Shown: in pieces, positions 46,069 through 57,173 of the stretch
Layout: every line of letters begins with the position of its first letter
How positions within the stretch are numbered: position 1 is the stretch's first letter
Source: Rouxiella sp. S1S-2
GTDB lineage: Bacteria; Pseudomonadota; Gammaproteobacteria; Enterobacterales; Enterobacteriaceae
Direction: 5' to 3'
Assembly: GCF_009208105.1 (NCBI RefSeq)
Contig: NZ_WFKL01000001.1
Span: forward strand, 2,046,001-2,110,000
Length of the DNA: 64,000 bases
The notes under the pieces: model-generated
Told to the model about the DNA's origin: nothing
The model's input: the letters and a program-made list of their open reading frames with translations, nothing else
Databases searched by the model: none
Made by a program: the position numbers and the translations under genes

Positions 46069-46353
46069 ATCTATTCCCTTGTTTATAGTTGACAGATTAG
46101 ATCATGTCTGACTTCAATTTTATTTACAATGATAATGCGCAGTTTTATTGATGCGTATTCTAGATTATTAATCTGATAAATTAATATATTTATATTTTTG
46201 AAGTTTATTGGATTTATTAAAATATAAAGGTTAACTATATTATTACTAACTCACATTTAGGTGAATCTTTATGATTTTGACAATATGACATCTTCTCTGT
46301 GTGAGAGCAAAACCGTCGATATCCTAAATGTTGTCATATTTTAGTGCTTGCAG

Positions 46354-46370
46354 AGCATTAATTTGGTGCA
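46354..46370 (+). promoter_or_regulatory. Putative NtrC enhancer site
   Basis: AGCATTAATTTGGTGCA keeps the GGTGCA half and most of the other half (GCA, with Y in the next but one place) of the NtrC consensus TGCAC-Y-N5-GGTGCA. It lies about 215 bases upstream of the sigma-54 promoter, a usual enhancer distance. E. coli ast is NtrC-activated. Confidence 0.55.
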
Positions 46371-46585
46371 AACTTCGCTTTTTGAAATTCCTCATTGCGC
46401 ATTAGATCACAAAAATTGAAGATAATTTTCAATTTATTGAGTTGCATAGTCATTCTGCAAGCCACATGCCAGTAAAGGGCTTTTTCATAAATATTCACTT
46501 TTTATGCACTAAATGTGAATGGTGGGCGGTTTTAACTTGTTGTTTTTTGGTGGTCATCCCTTTTTTATTCACTTTTTTCCTTTGC

Positions 46586-46601
46586 TGGCACGATGTCTGC
46601 A
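46586..46601 (+). promoter_or_regulatory. Sigma-54 promoter of the ast operon
   Basis: TGGCACGATGTCTGCA has the invariant GG (-24) and GC (-12) separated by exactly ten bases. Predicted transcription would start near 46,612, about 168 bases before astC. This fits nitrogen-limited expression of ast in enterobacteria. Confidence 0.85.
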
Positions 46602-46779
46602 CTCTATTATCAGTCTAACGCTCAGGTACAGATTGTACCTTTTCAAAGAATATCCCTCTTTAAACGAGGGGTAGGGATCTTGCACCCTGAATTTAGAGAA
46701 TTGAGCATCGAGTGATAGTTAATCACCCGTGTAGACATGAGCGTCACGTTGACTAAAGTAAAACAATGATGAGGTTGAT

Positions 46780-47988
46780 ATGGAACACCAAGTAACCCGC
46801 CAACAGTTTAATGAGTATATGGTGCCGGTATATGCACCTGCCGAATTTATTCCGGTGCACGGTGCCGGATCTTGGCTGTGGGACCAAACGGGTAAAGACT
46901 ATGTTGATTTTGCCGGAGGTATTGCGGTTAACGCACTGGGCCATCGTCATCCGGCCGTTTTACAGGCCCTGATCGAACAGGCAGAAAAAGTTTGGCATTT
47001 GGGTAACGGTTATACCAATGAGCCCGTTCTCCGCTTGGCTAAAAAGCTGGTCGACGCGACCTTCGCCGACAAAGTATTTTTCTGTAATTCGGGCGCTGAA
47101 GCTAACGAAGGCGCACTTAAGCTTGCGCGCTTGGTTGGACACGCTAAAAATGCGCACCAGAAAACCGAAATTATTGCTTTTAACAACGCATTCCACGGCC
47201 GCACGCTGTTTACCGTCAGCGCTGGTGGACAACCCAAATATTCGCAGGACTTTGCTCCTTTGCCGCCCGCTATTACCCATCTCCCATTTAATGACCTTGC
47301 TGCGGTGGCCGACCATATTTCGTCACGCACCTGTGCTGTCATTGTTGAGCCTATTCAGGGTGAGGGCGGTGTTGTTCCTGCCGACCCTGAATTCCTCAAG
47401 GGGCTGCGTCAGTTGTGTACACAACACGACGCGGTGCTGATTTTTGACGAAGTTCAAACCGGCGTTGGTAGAACTGGCGAGCTTTATGCTTATCAGGCTT
47501 ACGGTGTGGTGCCTGATATTTTGACGACCGCCAAAGCCTTGGGCGGCGGTTTCCCTATCGGCGCAATGCTAACCGTTGACAGCCTCGCCGAGCACTTCCA
47601 GCCAGGCACTCACGGCACGACCTACGGCGGAAATCCACTTGCGACTGCGGTGGCCGGAAAAGTGCTGGAGCTTATCAATACGCCAGAGGTGTTGGGCGGC
47701 GTTGCACTGCGCCACCAGTGGTTTACCGATCGCCTGAATCAAATTAATCACCAGTACCACGTGTTTTCAGAAATCCGCGGTATGGGTTTGCTGATCGGCG
47801 CCGAGATGAGCGAACGTTTTAAGGGGCAGGCTAAGCAACTTAACCAGTTAGCAGCGGAAGAAGGTCTGATATCGCTGATAGCGGGTCCGAACGTGCTGCG
47901 ATTCGCGCCTTCGCTGATAATACCGCAGGCCGACATCGAAGAAGGTTTAAACCGACTTGAACGTGCTGTTGCCCGGCTGTGTGCCTGA
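46780..47988 (+). CDS. astC: Succinylornithine transaminase
   Basis: PLP enzyme converting N2-succinylornithine and 2-oxoglutarate to succinylglutamate semialdehyde and glutamate, third step of the AST pathway for arginine degradation. The 402 residues compare with 406 in E. coli. The PLP lysine is Lys252 in [14 protein letters not shown]; other motifs are [18 protein letters not shown] and [22 protein letters not shown] precedes the ATG. It is nearly identical in fold to ArgD, but its place at the head of the ast genes fixes the assignment. First gene of a five-gene operon under sigma-54. Confidence 0.97.
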   Translation: MEHQVTRQQFNEYMVPVYAPAEFIPVHGAGSWLWDQTGKDYVDFAGGIAVNALGHRHPAVLQALIEQAEKVWHLGNGYTNEPVLRLAKKLVDATFADKVFFCNSGAEANEGALKLARLVGHAKNAHQKTEIIAFNNAFHGRTLFTVSAGGQPKYSQDFAPLPPAITHLPFNDLAAVADHISSRTCAVIVEPIQGEGGVVPADPEFLKGLRQLCTQHDAVLIFDEVQTGVGRTGELYAYQAYGVVPDILTTAKALGGGFPIGAMLTVDSLAEHFQPGTHGTTYGGNPLATAVAGKVLELINTPEVLGGVALRHQWFTDRLNQINHQYHVFSEIRGMGLLIGAEMSERFKGQAKQLNQLAAEEGLISLIAGPNVLRFAPSLIIPQADIEEGLNRLERAVARLCA

Positions 47989-48022
47989 AACCAGCGTCAT
48001 CTTTTGAAGTGAGGTAATTATC

Positions 48023-50574
<2,552 letters not shown>

Positions 50575-50601
50575 CCCCCCTCACCATCGCTGGAGAACAT
50601 G

Positions 50602-51948
50602 ATGTCTGGATATGAAGTCAATTTTGATGGTTTGGTGGGTCTGACGCATCACTACGCGGGGCTGTCATTTGGCAACGAAGCCTCTACCCGTAACCAAAGC
50701 GCGGTCGCTAATCCCAAACTGGCGGCCAGGCAGGGCCTGTTAAAGATGAAGGCCTTGAGTGACCTTGGTTTTAAGCAGGGGGTATTGCCTCCTCACGAGC
50801 GTCCTCACTTGGCCACGCTGCGCCAAATGGGGTTTCACGGCAGCGACGCACAGGTGTTGTCGCAGGCCAATGCTTACGCGCCGCGCCTGCTTTCGTCGCT
50901 AAGCTCGGCTTCTGCGATGTGGGTTGCCAACGCTGCCACCGTTTCACCCTCCGCCGACAGCGCCGATGGGCGCGTGCATTTCACCGTCGCCAACCTCAAC
51001 AACAAGTTTCACCGCGCCATTGAGGCAGACACGACCTCGGCTATTCTGCGCGGTACATTTAGTCATGCGCAACACTTTGCGCACCACGCCGCGCTGCCGC
51101 AGATGGCAAGCCTTGGCGACGAAGGCGCGGCTAACCATAATCGTCTTTGCGTGGAATATGACCGACCCGGCGTACAGGTGTTTGTTTATGGTCGTGATGG
51201 GCTGGTCACCGGCAATAACGAACCGGTACGCTATCCGGCCAGACAGACCCGGCTTGCCAGTGACGCAGTGGCACGATTGCATCAGCTTGACGCGTCACGC
51301 ACGGTGTTTATTCAGCAGGATCCGCAAGCTATCGACAGCGGCGTTTTTCACAATGACGTCATCTCGGTCAGCAATCGTCAGGTGCTGTTCCATCACCAGC
51401 AGGCGTTTGTAAACCAGCAGGCGGCGTTTGATGAAATTCGCCGCAAAATGGCCAGCGTCGAATGTGAATTCCAGCCGATTGAAGTGCCACAATCGCGTGT
51501 TTCACTTGATGACGCCGTCGCGACCTATCTGTTTAACAGCCAGTTGCTCAGCAAGGCCGACGGCAAAATGACCATTGTGGTGCCAGAAGAATCGCGCCAG
51601 CATGCTGCCGTGTGGGACTATTTGTCCGATCTGCGCGACAACGGAGGTCCTATCAATCAAATAGAAGTCTTCGACCTGCGCGAAAGCATGCGCAATGGTG
51701 GTGGCCCAGCCTGTTTAAGACTGCGGGTAGCGCTTAACGAAACCGAGCTGGCGGCGGTAAATCAGGCTTCTCTGATGAATGACGTGCTGTTTAATCGACT
51801 CAATGTTTGGGTCGACAAACACTATCGTGACCGCATGCAGCAGGAAGATTTAGCCGATCCACAGCTATTGACCGAGGTTCGCCACGCGCTTGACGAGCTC
51901 ACGCAAATACTGCAGTTAGGGAGTATCTATCCTTTCCAGCAGTTCTGA
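50602..51948 (+). CDS. astB: N-succinylarginine dihydrolase
   Basis: Hydrolyses N2-succinylarginine to succinylornithine, CO2 and two ammonia, the nitrogen-releasing second step of the AST pathway. The 448 residues compare with 447 in E. coli. Family segments are [36 protein letters not shown] and [15 protein letters not shown] (His in the triad). The nucleophilic Cys371 lies in [12 protein letters not shown]. The second of two tandem ATGs (50602) is chosen because GGAG is six bases away and the N-terminus then matches E. coli. Confidence 0.97.
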   Translation: MSGYEVNFDGLVGLTHHYAGLSFGNEASTRNQSAVANPKLAARQGLLKMKALSDLGFKQGVLPPHERPHLATLRQMGFHGSDAQVLSQANAYAPRLLSSLSSASAMWVANAATVSPSADSADGRVHFTVANLNNKFHRAIEADTTSAILRGTFSHAQHFAHHAALPQMASLGDEGAANHNRLCVEYDRPGVQVFVYGRDGLVTGNNEPVRYPARQTRLASDAVARLHQLDASRTVFIQQDPQAIDSGVFHNDVISVSNRQVLFHHQQAFVNQQAAFDEIRRKMASVECEFQPIEVPQSRVSLDDAVATYLFNSQLLSKADGKMTIVVPEESRQHAAVWDYLSDLRDNGGPINQIEVFDLRESMRNGGGPACLRLRVALNETELAAVNQASLMNDVLFNRLNVWVDKHYRDRMQQEDLADPQLLTEVRHALDELTQILQLGSIYPFQQF

Positions 51949-51980
51949 AGCCGTTAAATTCACGTTAAGGAGCCTGAGTC

Positions 51981-52961
51981 ATGTTTGACGTATTAACACT
52001 GACAATGGAGGGAACGCCTCCCGTTCAGCCGGTCGGACAATTGCCTCATCTCGACTGGCAATGGCTGGCGGAAGGCGTGCTTGAGCTTTCCCCGCGGCAG
52101 CCTTGCACCCGAGCCGTCGTGCTTTCAGCGGGGGTACACGGCAATGAAACCGCCCCGATTGAGCTGTTGAATGAGTTGGTGGCCGAGCTGCTGACAGGAA
52201 CGCGGCCACTCAATGTTCGCCTGCTGGTGGTGTTGGGGAATCCGCCGTCAATGCGAGCCAATAAACGCTTTGTGCAGGCGGACATGAACCGCATGTTCGG
52301 CGGGCGTCATGCCCGCTTTCCCCTGAGTGAGGAAACCGTACGGGCGCAGCAGCTCGAGCATCTTTTAGCGCAGTTCTTCCGCAGTGCTACGGCGGCCGGC
52401 ACCACGCAGCGCTATCATTACGACCTGCATACGGCGATCCGCGGCTCTCTGCACCTGCGTTTTGGCCTGCTGCCTTTCCAACCGCGTCCTCACGCGCCAG
52501 AGATGCTGCAGTGGTTGGAAAGGGCAGGGTTAGAGGCGTTGGTTTATCACCGTTCGCCTGGCGGCACGTTTACCCATTTCAGCAGTGAAGTTTTTCAGGC
52601 CGAGAGCTGTACACTGGAGTTGGGCAAAGCGCTGCCGTTTGGGGGTAATGATCTTGGTCAGTTTAGCCAGATAAAACGGGCACTTGAGGCATTGGTCAGT
52701 GATGTTCCTGCCGTCGAGCGTCAAGGTGAGCCGATGAAGCATTACCAGGTGGTGCAGGATATTTTGCGTGAACAGCAGGACTTCGCGCTGCATATTCCTG
52801 CCGATGCGCTCAACTTCACGGCTTATCCGCAAGGCTACATGCTGGCCGAACAATCAGGTAAAACCTATCGCGTGGAGCATCGCGAGGAAGTGGTGCTGTT
52901 TCCGAACCCTAACGTGGCGTTGGGGCTGAGGGCAGGGCTAATGCTGGTGTTGAAATCGTAG
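51981..52961 (+). CDS. astE: Succinylglutamate desuccinylase
   Basis: Zinc hydrolase of the AstE/AspA family releasing succinate and glutamate, the last AST step. The 326 residues compare with 322 in E. coli. Zinc ligands His53 and Glu56 (GVHGNETAPIEL) and His150 (HYDLHTAIRG) are present. The catalytic Glu is in CTLELGKALPFG. AAGGAG precedes the ATG. It ends the operon; a shared hairpin separates it from the convergent chitinase gene. Confidence 0.97.
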   Translation: MFDVLTLTMEGTPPVQPVGQLPHLDWQWLAEGVLELSPRQPCTRAVVLSAGVHGNETAPIELLNELVAELLTGTRPLNVRLLVVLGNPPSMRANKRFVQADMNRMFGGRHARFPLSEETVRAQQLEHLLAQFFRSATAAGTTQRYHYDLHTAIRGSLHLRFGLLPFQPRPHAPEMLQWLERAGLEALVYHRSPGGTFTHFSSEVFQAESCTLELGKALPFGGNDLGQFSQIKRALEALVSDVPAVERQGEPMKHYQVVQDILREQQDFALHIPADALNFTAYPQGYMLAEQSGKTYRVEHREEVVLFPNPNVALGLRAGLMLVLKS

Positions 52962-52977
52962 ACTAACCTTACAAAAA

Positions 52978-52998
52978 GCCGCCTGCATGGCAGGCGGC
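52978..52998 (-). terminator. Terminator between astE and the chitinase gene
   Basis: GCCGCCTGC (52978-52986) pairs with GCAGGCGGC (52990-52998) around ATG. On the minus strand it is followed by TTTTTGT, so it mainly terminates the chitinase transcript. On the plus strand no T-run follows, though the very strong stem may also slow ast transcription. Confidence 0.85.
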
Positions 52999-53030
52999 GG
53001 GGTACAACGGTTAATTTTTAAAACGTGAAA

Positions 53031-54857
53031 TTAGATTGCTTTCCACAGTGAGAAGGCGGCAACTGGGTTCCAGGACTCAATTGCAGAGTGTGGTTGCAGG
53101 CAACGATATTTTTTGCCCTGATAGGTCACTACGGTGCCTGCTTTATAGGCAGTCCCTGTTTTCCAATCACTTTCGGAAGGCGCAACAACCGTGTCGTCAC
53201 TGGTTTTAGCCGTAAACGTCGCGCTTGCAGCGGATTGCACACCCTTGGCCGTTTCAGCAATAACGTAATAGCGATAAGTCGTGCCTGCGGTGAGACCACT
53301 TTCACGTAACTCTGAGTTCGCGGTGGTGGCAGTCTTAACGCCGTTACGATAAACGTGATACTTCGTTACGGTCACGTTATTGACAGGTTTCCAGCTTAGG
53401 TTCAGAGAGTTTTTAGTCACTGAATGTACAGCCAGGCCGTTCGGTGCATGCGGATGAACGACAGCGTCTTCTTCATCTTGAACGATTTTTGCATTAACCG
53501 TTTCACTTGCCTGAGAACGATTGCCTGCTGCGTCGTGAGCTACAACATGGTAGCTGTGTTCAATACCCGCTACAGCCGCGTTGTCTTTCCATGTTGTGAA
53601 AGGCGTTGCATCAGTCTTTCTGCTGTCACGATAAATCCAATAACCGGTAACCCCAACGTTATCGGTCGAAGGCTGCCAGTTAAGAGTGATAACCTTACCC
53701 GTTACGCTTGCCTGCAGATTACCCGGTGCTGTCGGTGCGGTATAGTCTACATCTGGGGCTGGTGTAGAATTGTCGCCCGCCGCTTCCCGCATATCATTGA
53801 TGTATTCTACCTGGTGTTCCAGGTTCATCTGTTGATTGTTCGAACCCAACGCCCACACAAAAAATCCGCCATAATTATTCTTTGCCTGCCATTCTGCACG
53901 CGCAACGTTATTCTCTTTTGTTTCTACAAATCTATTGCCCGGAGCCCACTGGTCATTAATTGTGGTACCAAGGACAATCTTTGACTTGTCGCCAACCGCG
54001 TTGGCGTAGTTATTCATTGCCACGGCATACTTGAAGTCACGACCTGCGTCATAAGCCATCACATTGTAAAAGTCGAACACGCCTTTACTGCCAGTCAGCA
54101 GTGGCAGCACTTCACCAGAGTGGTCGGATCCAATGAAAGAACAATTTCCGCTATCTGAGCCGTTTAGGCACTCAATCGGATCGGCGCCCACGTGATAAGT
54201 GGTCAAGCTAAGCAATTTCGTGCTGTTTGCTCCGATCAATTGACGTATGCGCTGGGCTAGCAGGAGAAGGTTATTGTTTTCTTGCGGAGTAAGGCGCGCT
54301 CCTTTTTCGAAATCAAAATCTATGCCATCGAGATATACAGTTCCCGCTTTTTGGTAATGGGTCATGTTGCATGGAGTATCGCTGGACGAGCATTCACCCT
54401 GCATCTCTTCAGGTTTAAGATTCTTTTTATAAACCGGGAAGCCTGTATCCAGAAGTTTGACCAAGCCTTGTGCGATGTTTTCACGAGCCGCTGGCGAGTC
54501 TAAATATGCCCACATCCTTTCATAGGTTTCACCGCCAAAGGCGACCATCATTTTCTTTTCAGGATGATCGAGTTTAATCGTTGTCCAGGTTTCGTAAGCG
54601 GTTCTATCTAATGACCATTCATTGTATTTGGGAATCGAGATGATATGGTCAGACGAATTGATGTTACCCGCAGCATCCCATTCTCCAAAAGAGAGCAGGA
54701 AGGTATCAACTTTGGTGTTCTCCAGGTCTGTATGTGCATTAAGTGGCAGTCCCCACGAGGTCAAATAACTGATCGTGCGGTTTTGGTCGGCCGCCAATGC
54801 AGGCTGTGTCAGTAATGCAGCCCCAACCAATAAAGCTATACGTAACTTGTTCAACAT
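53031..54857 (-). CDS. Secreted GH18 chitinase with FnIII and chitin-binding domains
   Basis: Predicted extracellular chitinase of 608 residues. A signal peptide (1 to about 22, ending QPALAADQ) precedes a GH18 barrel (about 25-375). Its catalytic motif is DGIDFDFE with Asp177, Asp180, Asp182 and acid Glu184. Two fibronectin type III modules follow (about 385-470, TAPTAPGNLQAS on, and about 480-560, APNGLAVHSVTKNSLNLSWK on). Last is a CBM5/12 chitin-binding module (WKTGTAYKAGTVVTYQGKKY, with RCLQPH). The ATG at 54857 has AGGA upstream; a longer frame adds 24 implausible residues. Single gene. Likely roles are chitin use or interaction with insects or fungi. Confidence 0.93.
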   Translation of the reverse strand: MLNKLRIALLVGAALLTQPALAADQNRTISYLTSWGLPLNAHTDLENTKVDTFLLSFGEWDAAGNINSSDHIISIPKYNEWSLDRTAYETWTTIKLDHPEKKMMVAFGGETYERMWAYLDSPAARENIAQGLVKLLDTGFPVYKKNLKPEEMQGECSSSDTPCNMTHYQKAGTVYLDGIDFDFEKGARLTPQENNNLLLLAQRIRQLIGANSTKLLSLTTYHVGADPIECLNGSDSGNCSFIGSDHSGEVLPLLTGSKGVFDFYNVMAYDAGRDFKYAVAMNNYANAVGDKSKIVLGTTINDQWAPGNRFVETKENNVARAEWQAKNNYGGFFVWALGSNNQQMNLEHQVEYINDMREAAGDNSTPAPDVDYTAPTAPGNLQASVTGKVITLNWQPSTDNVGVTGYWIYRDSRKTDATPFTTWKDNAAVAGIEHSYHVVAHDAAGNRSQASETVNAKIVQDEEDAVVHPHAPNGLAVHSVTKNSLNLSWKPVNNVTVTKYHVYRNGVKTATTANSELRESGLTAGTTYRYYVIAETAKGVQSAASATFTAKTSDDTVVAPSESDWKTGTAYKAGTVVTYQGKKYRCLQPHSAIESWNPVAAFSLWKAI

Positions 54858-54973
54858 GAATCCTATAAAAGTAAAAGGTATTTTCGTTGAACAATTTATA
54901 CACAACATGGGCTGGAGAAACTTCTGCACTTCATTAAGACTTTTAGTATGTGAAGGTCAGCAAAACCGTAATA

Positions 54974-55747
54974 TTACCGAATTTCATTCACATAGACGTA
55001 ATTATCAGTGCTAAAGCGATGATGCGCCAAGATAACCGGCAGTGCGCTTTGGTCAAAAGATACCTCGTCAATCACCATTACCGCGTGGGGTGCAGTGAGC
55101 TCCAGCAGTCGCAAGTCCTCGTCATTGGCAAGCACAGCCGTGATCTGTTCACGCACCGCCGCCACGCGCACGCCGTATTTTTCCAGCAGAAAACGATAAA
55201 GCAGCGGGGGCAGATTTTCGGCCTTCGGGAAGTCGGGCAGGCGATCGGCGGCGAGTACCAACTGCTCATGCATGGTCGGTGCGTCTTTTATTTTTCGTAA
55301 ACGTTTAAGACGAATAACCGGTGCTTGCACCGAAATATTGAGCTTCTCCGCTTCATATTCACTCGCATGGCCTGTCTGATAATCAAGCAAGATAGTGTGC
55401 GAATGCACCAGTGACCCGTCACGGCCGTGCAAGCGAAAATATTGGAAAAAATAGCTCAAATTGTGCAGCGGAGCCCAGCCGGTCACCACCGTGCCGGTTT
55501 TACGCCGCCTCATCAGCATGCCTTCGGTGGTCAGGGCCGACAGCGCTTTCCTCACCGTGCCTACCGATACACCAAAATCAGCCGCCAGCGCATTTTCGCT
55601 TGGCAACACCATGCCCGGCGTCAGTTGCCCCATCAGAATAGATTCGCTGATATGACGTTTCACGACCTCATACAGCGGCGCGCCTTCCCTGTCGCTTAAA
55701 CGAGCAAAGCTGCTTGCTTCCTGCTCACCTTTATTTTGTTGGCTCAT
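54974..55747 (-). CDS. GntR/HutC-family regulator of the peptide cassette
   Basis: Transcriptional regulator of 257 residues: winged helix at about 22-90 (PLYEVVKRHISESILMGQLT, SENALAADFGVSVGTVRKAL) and a UTRA effector-binding domain at about 105-250 (VIRLKRLRKIKDAPTMHEQL, VYVNEIR end). It is divergent from the M20 peptidase gene with a 77-base gap that contains an inverted repeat. It probably represses the cassette until a peptide-derived or amino-acid-like ligand binds. The ligand is unknown. Confidence 0.92.
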   Translation of the reverse strand: MSQQNKGEQEASSFARLSDREGAPLYEVVKRHISESILMGQLTPGMVLPSENALAADFGVSVGTVRKALSALTTEGMLMRRRKTGTVVTGWAPLHNLSYFFQYFRLHGRDGSLVHSHTILLDYQTGHASEYEAEKLNISVQAPVIRLKRLRKIKDAPTMHEQLVLAADRLPDFPKAENLPPLLYRFLLEKYGVRVAAVREQITAVLANDEDLRLLELTAPHAVMVIDEVSFDQSALPVILAHHRFSTDNYVYVNEIR

Positions 55748-55785
55748 ACCTGATTACCTATTGACCTGAAGGGATATCTGCTTTA

Positions 55786-55802
55786 TCTATAAACTATATA
55801 GA
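55786..55802. promoter_or_regulatory. Putative operator of the GntR-type regulator
   Basis: TCTATA (55786-55791), spacer AACTA, TATAGA (55797-55802): a perfect inverted repeat in the short gap between the divergent regulator and M20 peptidase genes, 22 bases before the peptidase start. Size and place suit a GntR/HutC dimer site. Confidence 0.5.
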
Positions 55803-55824
55803 AATAGGACTGAGTGAGTATAGC

Positions 55825-57096
55825 ATGCCGTTTAAAGGAAGTTTGCAAATTGCATTAGATTCCATCGGCCAGGATTCAAAGGCCATTTTACAAGACCTGA
55901 GTCAAATGCTCGAGGTGGATACCTGTTTCCCGCCGGGTACTGGCTATCCGGCTTTTGCTGACCTGATGCAGTCTTTGCTTACGCCAATGGGATTCTCTTT
56001 TAAACGCGCTATTGTGCCCGAAGCGCTGTGGCAAACGCCGGACGGCAGTGCGCAGGGTGAACGAGTAAACCTGATTGCTTCATTCGACGGCGGTGCCCGT
56101 GAGGCCTGCAATCTGTATTTTCATGTCGATACCGTTCCGGCGGGCGATGGCTGGACTCATCCACCGCTGGCGTTGACGCAGGTGGATAACAAGCTGATAG
56201 GGCGCGGCAGCGCTGACATGAAAGGCACCATTGTTGCCACGCTGGCGGCTATTCGTGCCGCACAGCGCACAGGACTGGCGCTGCGGTTCAACCCTGTGCT
56301 GCTGCTGTGCACTGACGAAGAGGGCGGTCTATATCCTGGTGTTCGCTATCTGGCGGAGCAAAAGCTGTTTGCAGGCCACATGCTGAGCTTCAACGGCGGT
56401 GCGGTGCCGCGTATCTGGGGTGGCTGTTTCGGCAGTATCGACCTCAAAATCAGCGTAATCGGTCGCTCTGCACATTCAGGCGATCCGGTCGGCGGCATCA
56501 ACGCCATTGAACAAAGCCTGCCGCTGCTTAACGCGCTGCATGCACTGAAACTGCAGGTCGAGCAGCGTGAGTCGGCGATGCCGTCACCGCCGCACTATGA
56601 GGGGCGTCCGCTGACCTCGCGACTGACGCTGGCAGCGGTGCAGGGCGGCAGCAAAGGCTCAACCATTCCTGCACGTTTTGACCTGCTGGTTAATCGTCGC
56701 TATTCGCCAGAGGAGCCGTTCGAGCACGTATGGCGCGAACTGTCCACCTGCATTGAGCAGGCAATGGCCGGTTCGGCGGCGCTGGCAGTTGAATATCATC
56801 TTATTGGACATCTGGCCCCGGTCAGTGACCCAGGCGGTCCACACTGGCCGCGCTGGCTGTCGGCACTCAGTCAGGGCTTCGGTTTTGACGCAAACGATTT
56901 CGCCGTGTGGGGATCGTCTACCAGCTCTGATATGGGTTGGGTGCAGCAGGCCGGTATTAAAGAAATTTTGCTGGGTGGGTTAGCCCGCCCCGAGAATCGA
57001 ATCCATGCGTCGGACGAGTACACCACGATGCAGGATATCGTTGCTTTGGCTCAGTCAATTTTGGCCTATTTATCGGCCGATTTTCAGCCCGAGTAA
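55825..57096 (+). CDS. M20-family metallopeptidase (canonical active site)
   Basis: Dinuclear zinc amidohydrolase of the ArgE/DapE/CPG2 type, 423 residues, cytoplasmic. Metal and catalytic residues are complete: His100 and Asp102 (HVDTVPAG), bridging Asp131 (GRGSADMKG), Glu165-Glu166 (TDEEGG) and His394 (IHASDEY). The lid domain contains IGRSAHSGDPVGGINAIEQS. The substrate is probably a small N-acyl amino acid or peptide imported by the adjacent transporter. It is the first gene after the operator; the transporter follows after 77 bases. Confidence 0.9.
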   Translation: MPFKGSLQIALDSIGQDSKAILQDLSQMLEVDTCFPPGTGYPAFADLMQSLLTPMGFSFKRAIVPEALWQTPDGSAQGERVNLIASFDGGAREACNLYFHVDTVPAGDGWTHPPLALTQVDNKLIGRGSADMKGTIVATLAAIRAAQRTGLALRFNPVLLLCTDEEGGLYPGVRYLAEQKLFAGHMLSFNGGAVPRIWGGCFGSIDLKISVIGRSAHSGDPVGGINAIEQSLPLLNALHALKLQVEQRESAMPSPPHYEGRPLTSRLTLAAVQGGSKGSTIPARFDLLVNRRYSPEEPFEHVWRELSTCIEQAMAGSAALAVEYHLIGHLAPVSDPGGPHWPRWLSALSQGFGFDANDFAVWGSSTSSDMGWVQQAGIKEILLGGLARPENRIHASDEYTTMQDIVALAQSILAYLSADFQPE

Positions 57097-57173
57097 TTTT
57101 TAGATTTATTTTTTATTTAAAACACCAATTCGCCAACCCAGGGTATTTCTGACTAACCAGTGAGGAAGTAATC

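Larger units (their letters stand above)
22541..46300. mobile_element. AT-rich genomic island carrying an SPI-1/Ysa-type T3SS
   Basis: From just after ydcR to the regulatory region of astC, base composition is visibly more AT-rich and codon use changes. The region contains one complete Inv-Mxi-Spa family secretion system plus its regulators. No integrase, transposase, tRNA gene or flanking direct repeat was recognised, so the mechanism of entry is not visible and the ends are approximate. Content and composition indicate horizontal acquisition; this is inference. Confidence 0.75.
46069..46779 (+). promoter_or_regulatory. Island right end and ast operon control region
   Basis: A 711-base gap without a gene. 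The left half is very AT-rich and probably carries the promoter of the HilA-like gene. Two inverted repeats are seen: AATATGACA (46282-46290) with TGTCATATT (46332-46340), and AAATTGAA (46413-46420) with TTCAATTT (46428-46435). The right half has an NtrC-like site and a sigma-54 promoter for astC (separate entries). The island border likely falls near 46,300. Confidence 0.6.

Noticed and set aside
46413..46435. ArgR box before astC (AAATTGAA ... TTCAATTT)
   Set aside because: The arms resemble an ARG box, but the spacing is one base too long for the consensus; recorded only as an inverted repeat.
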